Positions 34,425 to 43,555 of a stretch of DNA of 64,000 bases are shown here, in pieces. Origin of the DNA: Kerstersia similis (lineage in GTDB: Bacteria > Pseudomonadota > Gammaproteobacteria > Burkholderiales > Burkholderiaceae_B); NCBI RefSeq assembly GCF_965139615.1, contig NZ_CBCSIQ010000001.1, positions 124,001 through 188,000 on the forward strand, in the 5' to 3' direction. Every line of letters begins with the position of its first letter. Position 1 is the stretch's first letter. The position numbers and the translations under genes are program-made. The notes below the pieces were generated by a model. It saw only the letters and a list, made by a program, of their open reading frames with translations, did no database searches and had not been told where the DNA came from.

Positions 34425-35555
34425 ATGGGGGAAGAAATCCTGAACGTGTCGCGCAGGCGTGCGCTCGCGGGCGCGCTGGCTGGCGCGGCGCTATCGGTGG
34501 CGACCCTATCGCCGGCCATGGCGCAGGATAATAAGGTCGTTAACGTCTATAACTGGGCGGAATACACGGCACCGGATACCTTGTCGGGCTTTGAGGCCGA
34601 TACCGGCATCAAGGTGCGTTACGACGTCTATGACAGCAACGACATGTTGCAATCCAAGCTGCTGGCCGGCCGTTCGGGCTACGACGTCGTGGTGCCGTCC
34701 ACGCACTATGCCGCCCGGCAGATCCAGGGCGGCCTCTACCAGAAACTCGACAAGAGCAAGCTGCCCAACTGGGAGCATCTGGACCCCGACCTGATGGCGC
34801 TGGTGGCGACCGTCGATCCCGGCAACGAATACCTGATCCCCTGGGGCTATGGTACCAATGGCCTGGGCTTCAACGTGACCAAGGCCAAGGAAATCCTGGG
34901 CGAGGATGTTGATCTGGCTGATTGGAAATTGCTGTTCGAGCCGGAAAATGCTGCCAAGCTGCAGCGCTGCGGTATTTCCATCCTGGATGAAGCGGCACAG
35001 GTCTTTCCGGCCGTATTGCACTATCTGGGCAAGGATCCCAACAGTAGCAATCCTGACGACTACCAGGAAGCAGTGGAGGTCCTGAAGAAGATTCGCCCGT
35101 ACGTTCGCCAGTTCAGCTCGTCCGGTTATATCGACGAACTGGCCAGCGGCGATCTCTGCATGGTCTATGGTTTCTCGGGCGATGTCATGATTTCCCGTCA
35201 TCGCGCCAAGACCTCGGGGCAGAAGTTCGAGGTGGATTACTTCATCCCGGCCGGCGGCGCGCCGGCGTGGTTCGATACGATGGCAATTCCCAAGGATGCG
35301 CGCAATGTGGATGCGGCTCATGCCTTCATCAACTACATTGAAACGCCCAAGGTGCATGCGGCCATTACCAACCACATGTTCTACCCCAATGCCAACAAGA
35401 GCGCGCGCGAATTCGTGAACCCGGAAGTGGCGAACAATCCCATGATCTATCCGGCCCCCGAAGTCGCACAGACCTTGTACGTGATCAAGCCCCAGCCGCC
35501 GCGGATCCAGCAATTGCAGACCCGGCTCTGGAACTCCCTCAAGTCCGGACGCTGA
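34425..35555 (+). CDS. potF: Putrescine-type ABC transporter substrate-binding protein
   Basis: 376 residues from ATG 34425; an earlier ATG at 34401 is possible. The signal peptide starts S-R-R-R-A-L-A-G-A-L (twin-arginine-like) and ends P-A-M-A-Q. Closely parallel to E. coli PotF throughout: V-Y-N-W-A-E-Y-T-A-P-D-T, Y-D-V-Y-D-S-N-D, L-D-K-S-K-L-P-N-W, H-Y-L-G-K-D-P-N-S and G-D-V-M. Periplasmic polyamine binding. First gene of potFGHI. Confidence 0.93.
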   Translation: MGEEILNVSRRRALAGALAGAALSVATLSPAMAQDNKVVNVYNWAEYTAPDTLSGFEADTGIKVRYDVYDSNDMLQSKLLAGRSGYDVVVPSTHYAARQIQGGLYQKLDKSKLPNWEHLDPDLMALVATVDPGNEYLIPWGYGTNGLGFNVTKAKEILGEDVDLADWKLLFEPENAAKLQRCGISILDEAAQVFPAVLHYLGKDPNSSNPDDYQEAVEVLKKIRPYVRQFSSSGYIDELASGDLCMVYGFSGDVMISRHRAKTSGQKFEVDYFIPAGGAPAWFDTMAIPKDARNVDAAHAFINYIETPKVHAAITNHMFYPNANKSAREFVNPEVANNPMIYPAPEVAQTLYVIKPQPPRIQQLQTRLWNSLKSGR

Positions 35556-35576
35556 TTTAACAGGCTTTTGAACATC

Positions 35577-36707
35577 ATGGTGGAAAACCGCGCCCCGGTG
35601 CAGCCCTTTGCTGTGGATCCGGATGATTTCGTGCAACTTGTCGATCTGGTGAAGATTTTTGACGAAACGGTGGCTGTGCGTTCCGTCAATCTGTCCGTAC
35701 GGCGCAATGAGCTGTTCGCGTTGCTGGGCAGCTCGGGCAGCGGCAAATCGACGCTGCTGCGCATGCTGGCAGGCTTCGAGCAGCCGACCTCGGGCCAGAT
35801 TCTGCTCGATGGCGTCGATATCGCCAGGGTGCCGCCGTACCGGCGGCCGGTGAACATGATGTTCCAGTCCTATGCGCTGTTCCCGCACATGACGGTGGAG
35901 GCCAATGTCGCCTTCGGTCTCAAGCAGGAAGGGGTGGATCCGACGGAAATCCACGAGCGTGTCTATGAGGCGCTGGACCTGGTGCAGATGGTGCCGTATG
36001 CCAAGCGCAAGCCCAATCAGCTCTCGGGCGGGCAGCAGCAGCGGGTGGCTTTGGCGCGCAGCCTGGTCAAGCGCCCCAAGCTGCTGCTGCTCGACGAGCC
36101 CATGTCGGCGCTGGACAAGCAGATTCGCCAGAAAACCCAGATTGAGCTGGTGCGCATCCTCAATCAGGTGGGCGTGACCTGCATCATGGTGACGCACGAC
36201 CAGGAGGAGGCCATGACCATGGCCGACCGCCTGGCGGTGATGACGGATGGCGAAATCGTCCAGTGCGGCACACCGCAGGATGTCTATGCCTTCCCGAACT
36301 CGCGTTTTGTCGCGAGCTTCATTGGTTCAACCAATATCTTCACCGGAACCATCGTCGTGGATGAACCGGATCACGTGGCCATCGACTGCGAGGAGCTGGG
36401 GCGGCAGCTGTATGTCAATCACGGCATCAGCGAGCCGCTGGGCATGGAAGTCTATGTGTCCTTGCGGCCGGAAAGCGTGCTGGTGCGCCGGGAGCAGCCG
36501 GCCGGCGAGGTCAACTGGGCGCGTGGCGTGGTCAGCCACATGGCCTGGCTGGGCAGTTATGCGCTCTACCAGATCCGGCTGGATTCCGGCAAGGTCGTGG
36601 AGGCCAGTGTGCCCGGCCTGATGCTGGCCCGCGAAGATGCCCCCGGCATCGACGACGAGGTGTATATCACCTGGGATGCCGATAGCGGCGTGGTGCTGGC
36701 ATCATGA
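35577..36707 (+). CDS. potG: Polyamine ABC transporter ATP-binding protein
   Basis: 376 residues from ATG 35577 (a TTG nine bases earlier and a GTG right after are alternatives). Walker A G-S-S-G-S-G-K-S-T, signature L-S-G-G-Q-Q-Q-R, Walker B L-L-L-L-D-E-P, then a TOBE regulatory domain in the last 90 residues. It energises uptake through PotH/PotI. Overlaps potH by four bases. Confidence 0.94.
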   Translation: MVENRAPVQPFAVDPDDFVQLVDLVKIFDETVAVRSVNLSVRRNELFALLGSSGSGKSTLLRMLAGFEQPTSGQILLDGVDIARVPPYRRPVNMMFQSYALFPHMTVEANVAFGLKQEGVDPTEIHERVYEALDLVQMVPYAKRKPNQLSGGQQQRVALARSLVKRPKLLLLDEPMSALDKQIRQKTQIELVRILNQVGVTCIMVTHDQEEAMTMADRLAVMTDGEIVQCGTPQDVYAFPNSRFVASFIGSTNIFTGTIVVDEPDHVAIDCEELGRQLYVNHGISEPLGMEVYVSLRPESVLVRREQPAGEVNWARGVVSHMAWLGSYALYQIRLDSGKVVEASVPGLMLAREDAPGIDDEVYITWDADSGVVLAS

Positions 36708-37642
36708 TGTTCAAACGCTGGCGCCATGAGCGCTCGGGCCTGCCCAGCCTGTCGCGGCTGCTGGCCATCGTGCCACCCTATCTGTGGCTGGCGCTGACTT
36801 TGCTGGTTCCTTTCCTGCTGGTGCTGAAGATCAGCTTTGCCGACCAGGACTTCGGCCTGCCGCCCTATACGGCGCTGGCCGAGTTCAAGGAAGAGGCCTT
36901 GCATGTTTCCCTGCATTTGCGTGGTTACCTGCTGCTGCTGAACGACTCGCTGTATGTCGCCACCTACCTGAATTCGCTCAAGATGGCGGCCGTCACGACG
37001 GTCTGGTGCATCCTGATCGGCTTCCCGCTGGCCTATTACATCGCGCGCTCTGCGCCCGCCGTGCGCGGCCTGCTGCTGTTGCTGGTCATCCTGCCGTTCT
37101 GGACCTCGCTGCTGTTGCGGGTCTATGCCTGGGTGGGCATTCTGCGCAACGATGGCCTGCTGAACAGCTTGTTGCTGTGGCTGGGCATCATCGACGCGCC
37201 CATCCCGATGTACCGCACGGATTTTGCAGTGTATGTCGGCATGGTCTATGCCTATCTGCCTTTCTTCATCCTGCCGCTTTACGCCACGCTGGTGAAACTC
37301 GACAACCGCTTGCTGGAAGCGGCCTACGACCTGGGCGCACGGCCATGGTCGGCCTTCATTCATGTCACTTTGCCTATGGCCTGGCCGGGTATCGTGGCGG
37401 GGGCACTGCTGGTCTTCATTCCGTGCGTGGGGGAATACGTCATTCCGGAAATGCTGGGCGGCGCCGATACGCTGATGATGGGACGCCTGGTCTGGGATGA
37501 GTTCTCACGCAATTCGGATTGGCCGGTCGCGGCTTCCATTACGGTGGTGATGGTGCTGTTCCTGCTGGTGCCTTTTGTCTGGTTCCAGCGCAACCAGATG
37601 CGCCAGATGCGGGTGGCGGGCGATGTGGAGGACAAGGCATGA
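36704..37642 (+). CDS. potH: Polyamine ABC transporter permease
   Basis: 312 residues from ATG 36704. Six hydrophobic segments and the EAA loop (E-A-A-Y-D-L-G-A-R-P-W-S-A-F) that docks on the ATPase. Long N-terminal cytoplasmic stretch as in PotH. Overlaps potG and potI by four bases each. Confidence 0.94.
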   Translation: MMFKRWRHERSGLPSLSRLLAIVPPYLWLALTLLVPFLLVLKISFADQDFGLPPYTALAEFKEEALHVSLHLRGYLLLLNDSLYVATYLNSLKMAAVTTVWCILIGFPLAYYIARSAPAVRGLLLLLVILPFWTSLLLRVYAWVGILRNDGLLNSLLLWLGIIDAPIPMYRTDFAVYVGMVYAYLPFFILPLYATLVKLDNRLLEAAYDLGARPWSAFIHVTLPMAWPGIVAGALLVFIPCVGEYVIPEMLGGADTLMMGRLVWDEFSRNSDWPVAASITVVMVLFLLVPFVWFQRNQMRQMRVAGDVEDKA

Positions 37643-38442
37643 AGCCCAATCCCTGGCTGCGCGCGCTCAGTTTCGTGCTGGGTTTCGGCTTTCTGTACCT
37701 GCCGCTGCTGACGCTGGTCGTGTTTTCCTTCAATGCTTCGGAGATGGTGACCAAGTGGAGCGGTTTTTCGCTGCGCTGGTACCGTGAACTGCTCAACGAT
37801 GATGTGCTGCTGTCGGCGGCGTGGCTGTCATTGCGCGTAGCCGCCATGACGGCCACCATGGCGGTCATCATCGGCACCTGGGCAGGGTATGTGCTGGCGC
37901 GCATGCGCCGCTTTCCCGGCATTTCGCTGTTCGTTGCCATGATCAGTGCGCCGCTGGTGATTCCCGAGGTCATTCTGGGGATCTCGCTGCTGCTGATGTT
38001 CGTGGAGCTGCACAATCTGACGGGCTGGCCGGAGGGGCAGGGGGTCTTTACCATCTGGGTCGGGCATGTGGTGCTGGCCACTGCTTATGTGGCGGTGATC
38101 ATCCAGTCACGCCTGCGCGAGTTTGACCGCTCCCTGGAAGAGGCTGCGCTGGATCTGGGCGCGACGCCCTTGACGGTATTTTTCCGCATCACGCTGCCCC
38201 TGATCGCTCCGGCACTGGCGGCCGGCTGGCTGCTGGCATTCACGCTGTCGCTGGACGATGTGGTGATTGCCTCGTTCCTTTCGGGGCCGGGCTCGACATT
38301 GCTGTCCCCGGAAATTTTCGCCCGTGTGCGCCTGGGGCTGAAGCCCGAGGTCAACGCGCTGGCCACTATCTTTATTGTGGCGGTAGGTATATGCGTGCTC
38401 ATTGCCTATCGCCTGCAAAAGCGCAAGGAGATCGCGTCATGA
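37639..38442 (+). CDS. potI: Polyamine ABC transporter permease
   Basis: 267 residues from ATG 37639, which overlaps the potH stop. Six hydrophobic segments and the EAA loop E-E-A-A-L-D-L-G-A-T-P. The T-L-S-L-D-D-V-V-I-A-S-F motif is typical of PotC/PotI. It completes the inner-membrane channel with PotH. Its stop overlaps the start of the ArsC-like gene. Confidence 0.94.
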   Translation: MKPNPWLRALSFVLGFGFLYLPLLTLVVFSFNASEMVTKWSGFSLRWYRELLNDDVLLSAAWLSLRVAAMTATMAVIIGTWAGYVLARMRRFPGISLFVAMISAPLVIPEVILGISLLLMFVELHNLTGWPEGQGVFTIWVGHVVLATAYVAVIIQSRLREFDRSLEEAALDLGATPLTVFFRITLPLIAPALAAGWLLAFTLSLDDVVIASFLSGPGSTLLSPEIFARVRLGLKPEVNALATIFIVAVGICVLIAYRLQKRKEIAS

Positions 38443-38798
38443 GTCTGGTTCTTTATGGTCTGAACAAGTGCAGTACCTGCGTCAAGGCGCGGGCCTGGCT
38501 GGACAGCCATGGGGTCGCCCATACGTTTGTGGACTATCGCGACCACCCCATAGACCCGGCACTGCTGCGCGATTGGGCAGCGCAACTGGGCGGCTGGGAA
38601 AAACTCGTGAACCGGGCCTCGATGACCTGGCGCAATCTGCCGGAATCGGCGCGCAGCCCGGATGGCGATGCCGCCTGGCTGGCGCTGATTGCCGAATACC
38701 CGGCGCTGGTGCGTCGTCCGGTAGCGGTCGATAGCCAAGGCAAGGTGGGTGTTGGTTTTCGTGAAGCCGCGTATGCGGCGCGCTTTCTGTCTGCGTGA
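38439..38798 (+). CDS. ArsC/Spx-family (YffB-like) reductase-fold protein
   Basis: 119 residues from ATG 38439, with a perfect AAGGAG at 38425-38430. Thioredoxin-like fold with L-N-K-C-S-T-C-V-K-A (C-x-x-C) near the N-terminus, and L-V-R-R-P-V-A-V-D near 90, typical of the YffB branch of the ArsC family. Function of YffB proteins is unclear. Odd point: it is translationally coupled to potI (4-base overlap), so it is made with the polyamine transporter. Confidence 0.85.
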   Translation: MSLVLYGLNKCSTCVKARAWLDSHGVAHTFVDYRDHPIDPALLRDWAAQLGGWEKLVNRASMTWRNLPESARSPDGDAAWLALIAEYPALVRRPVAVDSQGKVGVGFREAAYAARFLSA

Positions 38799-38970
38799 GC
38801 GCGATCGGGCGGGCATGGTCTGGCATTGCCTGCCCGCCAGGCGGATAGCGCAGGCGTTGCCTGGCGGGTACAGGCTGCACCGGGCACGCGACGCGGGTTC
38901 AAGCCGGCTGCCGTTCAGGCCGGGTGGGCGTATGATGTTTTCTCTTTTTTCTGACTGACAGGTTTCATTC

Positions 38971-39657
38971 ATGTTGTCGCAGCAACAACTCAAGCAGCAG
39001 GCGGCTGACGCCGCTTTGGCATATATCGAACCCATGCTGGGTGCCGACGTCATCATCGGTGTCGGGACGGGTTCCACGGCAGACCTGTTCATCGACGGCC
39101 TGGCGCGTTACGCCGGCCGTTTCCGGGGTGCAGTCGCCAGTTCCGTGCGTAGTGCGGAGCGTCTGGCTGGTCATGGCATCGCGGTGCTGGATCTCAATGA
39201 TGTGACGCATATGCCGGTTTATGTGGACGGCGCCGATGAAATCGACGCAGGCATGAACATGATCAAAGGCGGCGGTGGTGCGCTGACGCGCGAAAAAATC
39301 GTGGCCTCGGTGGCGGAGCAGTTCGTCTGCATCGCCGATGAAAGCAAGCTGGTCGGGCGCCTGGGCCGCTTTCCGCTGCCGGTGGAAGTGCTGCCCATGG
39401 CGCGCGAAGCCGTCGCGCGTGCCTTGCACGGTTTCGGTGGCACGCCGACGCTGCGCGAGGGGTTCGTGACGGATAACGGCAACGTCATCCTGGATGTGGC
39501 AGGGCTGGAAATCACTGACCCGGCGCGCCTGGAGCAGGAAATCAACAATCTGCCCGGAGTGGTCACCTGCGGCCTGTTTGCGCTGCGTGGCGCCAACCTT
39601 GCGCTGCTGGCCGGGCGTGACGGCGTACAACGGTTGTTGCCGGGTGCGCGCGGTTGA
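38971..39657 (+). CDS. rpiA: Ribose-5-phosphate isomerase A
   Basis: 228 residues from ATG 38971. Substrate-binding I-G-V-G-T-G-S-T-A, V-D-G-A-D-E-I-D with the catalytic acid, and I-K-G-G-G-G-A-L-T-R-E-K-I are all RpiA hallmarks. It interconverts ribose 5-phosphate and ribulose 5-phosphate in the pentose phosphate pathway. Confidence 0.97.
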   Translation: MLSQQQLKQQAADAALAYIEPMLGADVIIGVGTGSTADLFIDGLARYAGRFRGAVASSVRSAERLAGHGIAVLDLNDVTHMPVYVDGADEIDAGMNMIKGGGGALTREKIVASVAEQFVCIADESKLVGRLGRFPLPVEVLPMAREAVARALHGFGGTPTLREGFVTDNGNVILDVAGLEITDPARLEQEINNLPGVVTCGLFALRGANLALLAGRDGVQRLLPGARG

Positions 39658-39695
39658 AGAACGGTGGCCATGCGGTGTATGGCGCGTTCATGAAT

Positions 39696-39713
39696 TTGTC
39701 ATGATTAGGTCAT
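39696..39713 (+). promoter_or_regulatory. PHO box upstream of phoU
   Basis: TTGTCAT (39696-39702), four-base spacer GATT, AGGTCAT (39707-39713): two 7-mers with the 11-base repeat spacing of the PhoB box (CTGTCAT-N4-CTGTCAY). It lies about 150 bases before phoU. Phosphate-starvation induction through PhoB is the expected meaning. Confidence 0.7.
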
Positions 39714-39866
39714 AAGATCTCTTTCTGACATAAGGCCATCAGAGGCGGGCGCCTGAATGGGCGCTCCTGCGCACCGGCATGGGCGATTGAGCATGCCGCA
39801 GCGCAAACGCCTGGAGGTGGCCGGCGTTCTTCACATGGATCGTTTTGAATAGGCAGGGATCACAGG

Positions 39867-40622
39867 ATGAGTGAGCATACCAACAGGCAGTTTGCGACGG
39901 ATCTGGAAACCATCCGTTCCCAATTCCTGCAGATGGGCGGTGTCGTTGAAGCGATGATCAGCGAAGCAGTCGATGCGCTGGCCGGTAACGACCCGGTGCT
40001 GTTCGAGAAAGTGCGTGAGCGCGAAAAGGAAGTCAATCGCCGCGAAGTGGAAATCGACGAGCGCATTGGCCTCACGCTGGCGCTGCATCAGCCTACCGCC
40101 ATTGACTTGCGTACGCTGCTGGCCGTCTCCAAGATGCTGACCGATATGGAACGTTCGGGCGACGAGGCTGACAAGATCGCCTCGCTGGCCCGCCGCATCC
40201 ACGATTCAGAGCAGCAACGCATGCCTGTGATCGAGCTGCGTCATATGGCCAATAGCGTAGTCACCATGCTGCGTCAGACCCTCGACGCCTTCGCGCGCCA
40301 GGATGCGGTGCAGGCTGCTGCCGTCGTGCGCAGCGACAAGGAAGTGGACCGCGAATGGAAAGCCGCGCTGCGCCATTTGATCACCTATATGATCGAAGAT
40401 CCGCGCACGATTTCGCGTGCCATTGACATGATTTTCGTGGCGCGCGCGCTTGAGCGCATCGGCGATCATGCCAAGAACATGGCTGAGCGCGTGATCTATA
40501 TGGTGCACGGCGCGGATGTGCGTCATACCGGCGTGAAGAATGCCGAGCGTACGGCGGCTGGTGAAGAACCCATCAGCATTCACGAAAAACAGGCCAGCGA
40601 CAGCAATAACGCGCAATCCTGA
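39867..40622 (+). CDS. phoU: Phosphate transport/signalling regulator PhoU
   Basis: 251 residues from ATG 39867. Two three-helix PhoU repeats with metal-binding E/D-x3-D motifs: D-M-E-R-S-G-D-E-A-D-K-I-A (about 90) and R-I-G-D-H-A-K-N-M-A-E (about 200). PhoU links the Pst transporter to PhoR and damps the Pho response. No pst or phoBR genes are present in the window, so this phoU is on its own here, and the PHO box upstream suggests its own promoter. Confidence 0.94.
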   Translation: MSEHTNRQFATDLETIRSQFLQMGGVVEAMISEAVDALAGNDPVLFEKVREREKEVNRREVEIDERIGLTLALHQPTAIDLRTLLAVSKMLTDMERSGDEADKIASLARRIHDSEQQRMPVIELRHMANSVVTMLRQTLDAFARQDAVQAAAVVRSDKEVDREWKAALRHLITYMIEDPRTISRAIDMIFVARALERIGDHAKNMAERVIYMVHGADVRHTGVKNAERTAAGEEPISIHEKQASDSNNAQS

Positions 40623-40744
40623 GGTGTCTGCGTGTCGCTCTGCCGCGTCTGAGCGGTGAAGCGGGGCGATACGCGGCAAACGCATTTCGTCTGCCCGGAC
40701 GTCTGTCCCCTTGCGGGGAACAGGCTTCCGGGCAGTATGCTATT

Positions 40745-40805
40745 GCAAGCAGGCAAGCAGGCAAGCAGGCAAGCAGGCAAGCAGGCAAGCAGGCAAGCAG
40801 GCAAG
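40745..40805. repeat. Seven-plus tandem copies of the octamer GCAAGCAG
   Basis: Seven full copies of GCAAGCAG from 40745 to 40800 plus a partial copy (GCAAG) to 40805. It ends about 25 bases before the isomerase start. In the plus frame it is open and reads Q-A-S-R-Q-A-G-K repeated, in frame with the isomerase. Unit length 8 means each slip changes the frame or the promoter spacing. Confidence 0.95.
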
Positions 40806-40830
40806 ACAGCGGCTTTTCAAGGAGGGCGAC

Positions 40831-41166
40831 ATGCCACATTGCATTATCGAACATGCCGCGGCACTGGATGGCCGGAGCCTGGTCAGGCAGGTGTTTGCCG
40901 GGGCCATGGATTCGGCCTTGTTCGAACCGGATGGCAGTGATATCAAGGTGCGGGCACAAGCCTATGACGCCTATTGCGTCGGGGCTGACTCAGCTGAGTT
41001 CATTCATGTCACGCTGCGCTTGCTGGCAGGCCGCACCGATGAGCAGAAGCAGGCGTTCGCGCAGGCGGTGCTGGCGCAGTTGCAGGTGCTGCCCTTGACA
41101 CATTGTTCCGTCACGATCGAGGTGCAGGATATCGAGCGCCGCAGCTATCTCAAATGGCTGGCCTGA
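40831..41166 (+). CDS. 5-carboxymethyl-2-hydroxymuconate isomerase-like tautomerase
   Basis: 111 residues from ATG 40831, with AAGGAGG ahead. M-P-H-C-I-I-E-H places the catalytic Pro at position 2, as in HpcD/CHMI tautomerases; F-I-H-V-T-L-R-L-L-A-G-R-T and I-E-V-Q-D-I-E-R-R-S-Y-L-K also match. In homoprotocatechuate breakdown it shifts a double bond, but no other hpc genes are near, so the real substrate may differ. An in-frame open stretch runs back through the octamer repeat to 40711. Confidence 0.88.
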   Translation: MPHCIIEHAAALDGRSLVRQVFAGAMDSALFEPDGSDIKVRAQAYDAYCVGADSAEFIHVTLRLLAGRTDEQKQAFAQAVLAQLQVLPLTHCSVTIEVQDIERRSYLKWLA

Positions 41167-41236
41167 GTGCATAGCCAAGGCGCTGCGGCAGAAACCGGGC
41201 CGGCCAGCCGGTGGCCGGTGCCCGGTAGCCGAGACA

Positions 41237-41509
41237 TCAGGCGGAGGGCGGCACGAAGCCGTGAGCTTCGACCTGGCTGTCTTCGAACAGATGGCGTTCC
41301 ATTTGCTGCGTCAGATATTTGCGGGCACGAGCGTCGGCCAGGTTGAGGCGGTTTTCATTGACCAGGCGCGTCTGGATGCCCAGCCATTCCTCCCAGGCTT
41401 CCTTGGAGATGCTCTCCCAGATGCGCTGGCCCAGCGCGCCGGGGTAAGGCGGGCGTTCCAGGCCCTCGGCTTCTTTCTTCAGTTTGACGCATTGGATCAT
41501 ACGGGGCAT
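41237..41509 (-). CDS. yggX: Probable Fe(II)-trafficking protein YggX
   Basis: 90 residues from ATG 41509, with GAGG ahead. M-I-Q-C-V-K-L-K-K-E-A-E-G-L-E, P-Y-P-G-A-L-G-Q-R-I, and I-S-K-E-A-W-E-E-W follow YggX closely, including the single early cysteine. It protects iron-sulfur clusters and limits oxidative damage. The longer frame back to 41623 is not family-like. Confidence 0.94.
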   Translation of the reverse strand: MPRMIQCVKLKKEAEGLERPPYPGALGQRIWESISKEAWEEWLGIQTRLVNENRLNLADARARKYLTQQMERHLFEDSQVEAHGFVPPSA

Positions 41510-41866
41510 CGCTGTACCTCTGGAAATAACGTGCGTTGCGCCTGCCGGCAAGCAGGCCGGTCGATAGGCGCAGCGGGCCGGGCGCGGCAGCGCCCGGGGT
41601 GAAAGGGGAAGCATGGCGGTCATGCAGCCATGCCTGCATTCCCGGGATTTTAAATGCCCGGCAGCGGGATGAGCGGCATAGCCGTTAGGTTTGCCGGGGT
41701 ATATCAGACCAGGGCGGCGTTAACCTGCCATGCCCAGCTGCCCAGGCAGCTTGGGCCTTGGGCCGGTGTTGGCCGGGATGCGCCGGCGGGGCAACGCTTG
41801 TAGGCGTGCGCGTGGCACGGGCCCAGGCGCTGCTGCCCTGGCGGGCAGGCAGCGCCATAAGGACGC
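41510..41866. other. Intergenic region between argA and yggX
   Basis: 357 bases, no gene seen. A long hairpin pairs TGTAGGCGT (41799-41807) with ACGCCTACA (41863-41871), the right arm overlapping the argA stop; there is no T-run. It may act as a 3'-end structure for argA mRNA. Confidence 0.5.
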
Positions 41867-43225
41867 CTACAGGCGCTTGATGAACACCATGCTGTTGCGC
41901 GAACGGTTGTAGTTGGCCTGGCGTTCGCGCGGCAGGTCGGTAATGCCGCCCTGGACAAAGCCGCGCTTGATGAACCAGTGCGAGGTCCGTGTGGTCAGCA
42001 CGAACAGCCGCTTGAAGCCGCGTTGGCGCGCCTGGGTTTCGATATGGCGCAGCAGTTTGTCGCCGCCGCCTTCGCTTTGCCATTCCGGGTGGACGATCAG
42101 ACAGGCCATTTCCGCCATCTGTTCCTTGGGGAAGGCATGCAGCGCGGCACAGCCGTAAATCACGCCATCGTGTTCGAGCACGCTGAAATTGTCCACATCG
42201 CGTTCGATGGTGGTACGGCCGCGCGGCACCAGTGTGCCATCGGCCTCCAGCGGTTCGATCAGTTGCAGCAGCGCGCCGACATCATCCAGTGTGGCCGGGC
42301 GCAGGTCATCCAGCGTATCTTCGACCACCATGGTGCCCACGCCATCGTGGGTGAAGATTTCTAGCAGCACGCTGCCATCCAGCGTGAAAGGCACCAGATG
42401 CGCACGCGCCACGCCGCGCTTGACGGCCAGGGAGGCATAGCGCAGCAAATAGGCAGTGACTTCATCGAGCGCGGAGGTGGCCAGCAGATTGTCGGCATCT
42501 TCGCGCGCCAGCTCGGTATCGACGCTGCCGTCCGGATTGTGCACCGTGGTGTTTTCCGTCAGGAAAATCAATTTCTCGGCACGCAAGGCGACGGCGACGC
42601 TGGTGGCGACTTCCTCTACCGCCAGGTTGAAGGCCTCTCCGGTAGGAGAAAAGCCCAACGGGGAAATCAGTACGATGGAGTCATGGCTGATGGCAAAGCG
42701 CAGGGCGTCGATGTCGATTTTGCGCACTTTGCCGGTATGTCCGTAATCGACGCCGTCGATGATGCCGGCGGGCCGCGCAGTGACAAAGTTGCCCGAGATC
42801 ACGCGGATATGCGAACCAGACATGGGGGTGTTGGGCAGCCCCTGGCTGAAGGCTGCTTCGATATCCAGGCGGATTTCGCCGGCAGCTTCCTTGGCGCACT
42901 CCAGTTCGGCGGCATCCATGGGCTGCAGGCCCAGGCCGAAGCGGTTGGCATAGCCTTTCAGGCGGAGCTGTTCATTGACCTGGGGGCGTGAGCCATGCAG
43001 CAGCACCATCCGGATGCCCAGCGCGGACAGCAGCGATAAATCCTGTACCAGCGCGTTGAGCGCTCCTTCCTGTACCAATTCGCCCCCGAAGGCCACGACG
43101 AAGGTTTTGCCTCGAAATGCATGTACATAGGGCGCAACGTCGCGGAACCATCGCACGAATTGCGCGGGCGCAAATTCAGGAGCTTCCTGGGCAGAGAGAA
43201 TTTCTGGTACGGGGTCGTCGGGCAT
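41867..43225 (-). CDS. argA: N-acetylglutamate synthase
   Basis: 452 residues from ATG 43225. N-terminal amino-acid-kinase domain (A-F-G-G-E-L-V and V-L-L-H-G-S-R-P-Q-V) and C-terminal GNAT acetyltransferase domain (A-C-L-I-V-H-P-E-W-Q-S-E-G-G-G-D-K-L-L), the classic ArgA fusion. First step of arginine synthesis, normally inhibited by arginine at the kinase domain. It diverges from hrpA. Confidence 0.95.
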   Translation of the reverse strand: MPDDPVPEILSAQEAPEFAPAQFVRWFRDVAPYVHAFRGKTFVVAFGGELVQEGALNALVQDLSLLSALGIRMVLLHGSRPQVNEQLRLKGYANRFGLGLQPMDAAELECAKEAAGEIRLDIEAAFSQGLPNTPMSGSHIRVISGNFVTARPAGIIDGVDYGHTGKVRKIDIDALRFAISHDSIVLISPLGFSPTGEAFNLAVEEVATSVAVALRAEKLIFLTENTTVHNPDGSVDTELAREDADNLLATSALDEVTAYLLRYASLAVKRGVARAHLVPFTLDGSVLLEIFTHDGVGTMVVEDTLDDLRPATLDDVGALLQLIEPLEADGTLVPRGRTTIERDVDNFSVLEHDGVIYGCAALHAFPKEQMAEMACLIVHPEWQSEGGGDKLLRHIETQARQRGFKRLFVLTTRTSHWFIKRGFVQGGITDLPRERQANYNRSRNSMVFIKRL

Positions 43226-43555
43226 GTCAGGCTAAGACTTGAAAATGGGTAGGAAGGAGGCTGGAGGATCCGTGGCAGGCAGCGGAGCGCAGGGCAGAAC
43301 AGACAGCGGGACAGAAAGACAGCAGAAGATCTGACCATCGCTGGTGCCGCAGGACGTCGTTGCTGCGCCAGTTAAAACAAGGCCGGCCCAGGGGCCGGCG
43401 GCAGGAATCCGGGAAGCGGATGCAGCCCGGACAGGAAAATTATAATATCTGCCAGCGGCCAGCGTGCCGTTTGGATGCTGCAAAATGCCCGCGCTGTGTT
43501 CGAACACAGACAAGAGGTCCCGCCTGCGGTATCCGCGCCAGTTCACAGGAGTTCC
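43226..43555. other. Divergent promoter region between argA and hrpA
   Basis: 330 bases, no gene seen. A consensus TATAAT at 43441-43446 faces hrpA but has no good -35 at 16-18 bases. A GC-rich hairpin (GGCCGGCCC / GGGGCCGGC, about 43381-43400) precedes it. Confidence 0.45.

Noticed and set aside
34506..36197. Minus-strand frame of 563 codons over potF/potG
   Set aside because: Shadow of two clearly conserved genes.
40580..40804. Minus-strand ORF with a Leu-Ala-Cys-Leu-Pro repeat
   Set aside because: Produced by the octamer repeat itself; no ribosome site or hydrophobic-protein relatives.
40745..40805. CRISPR-like repeat
   Set aside because: Head-to-tail octamers with no spacers and no cas genes.
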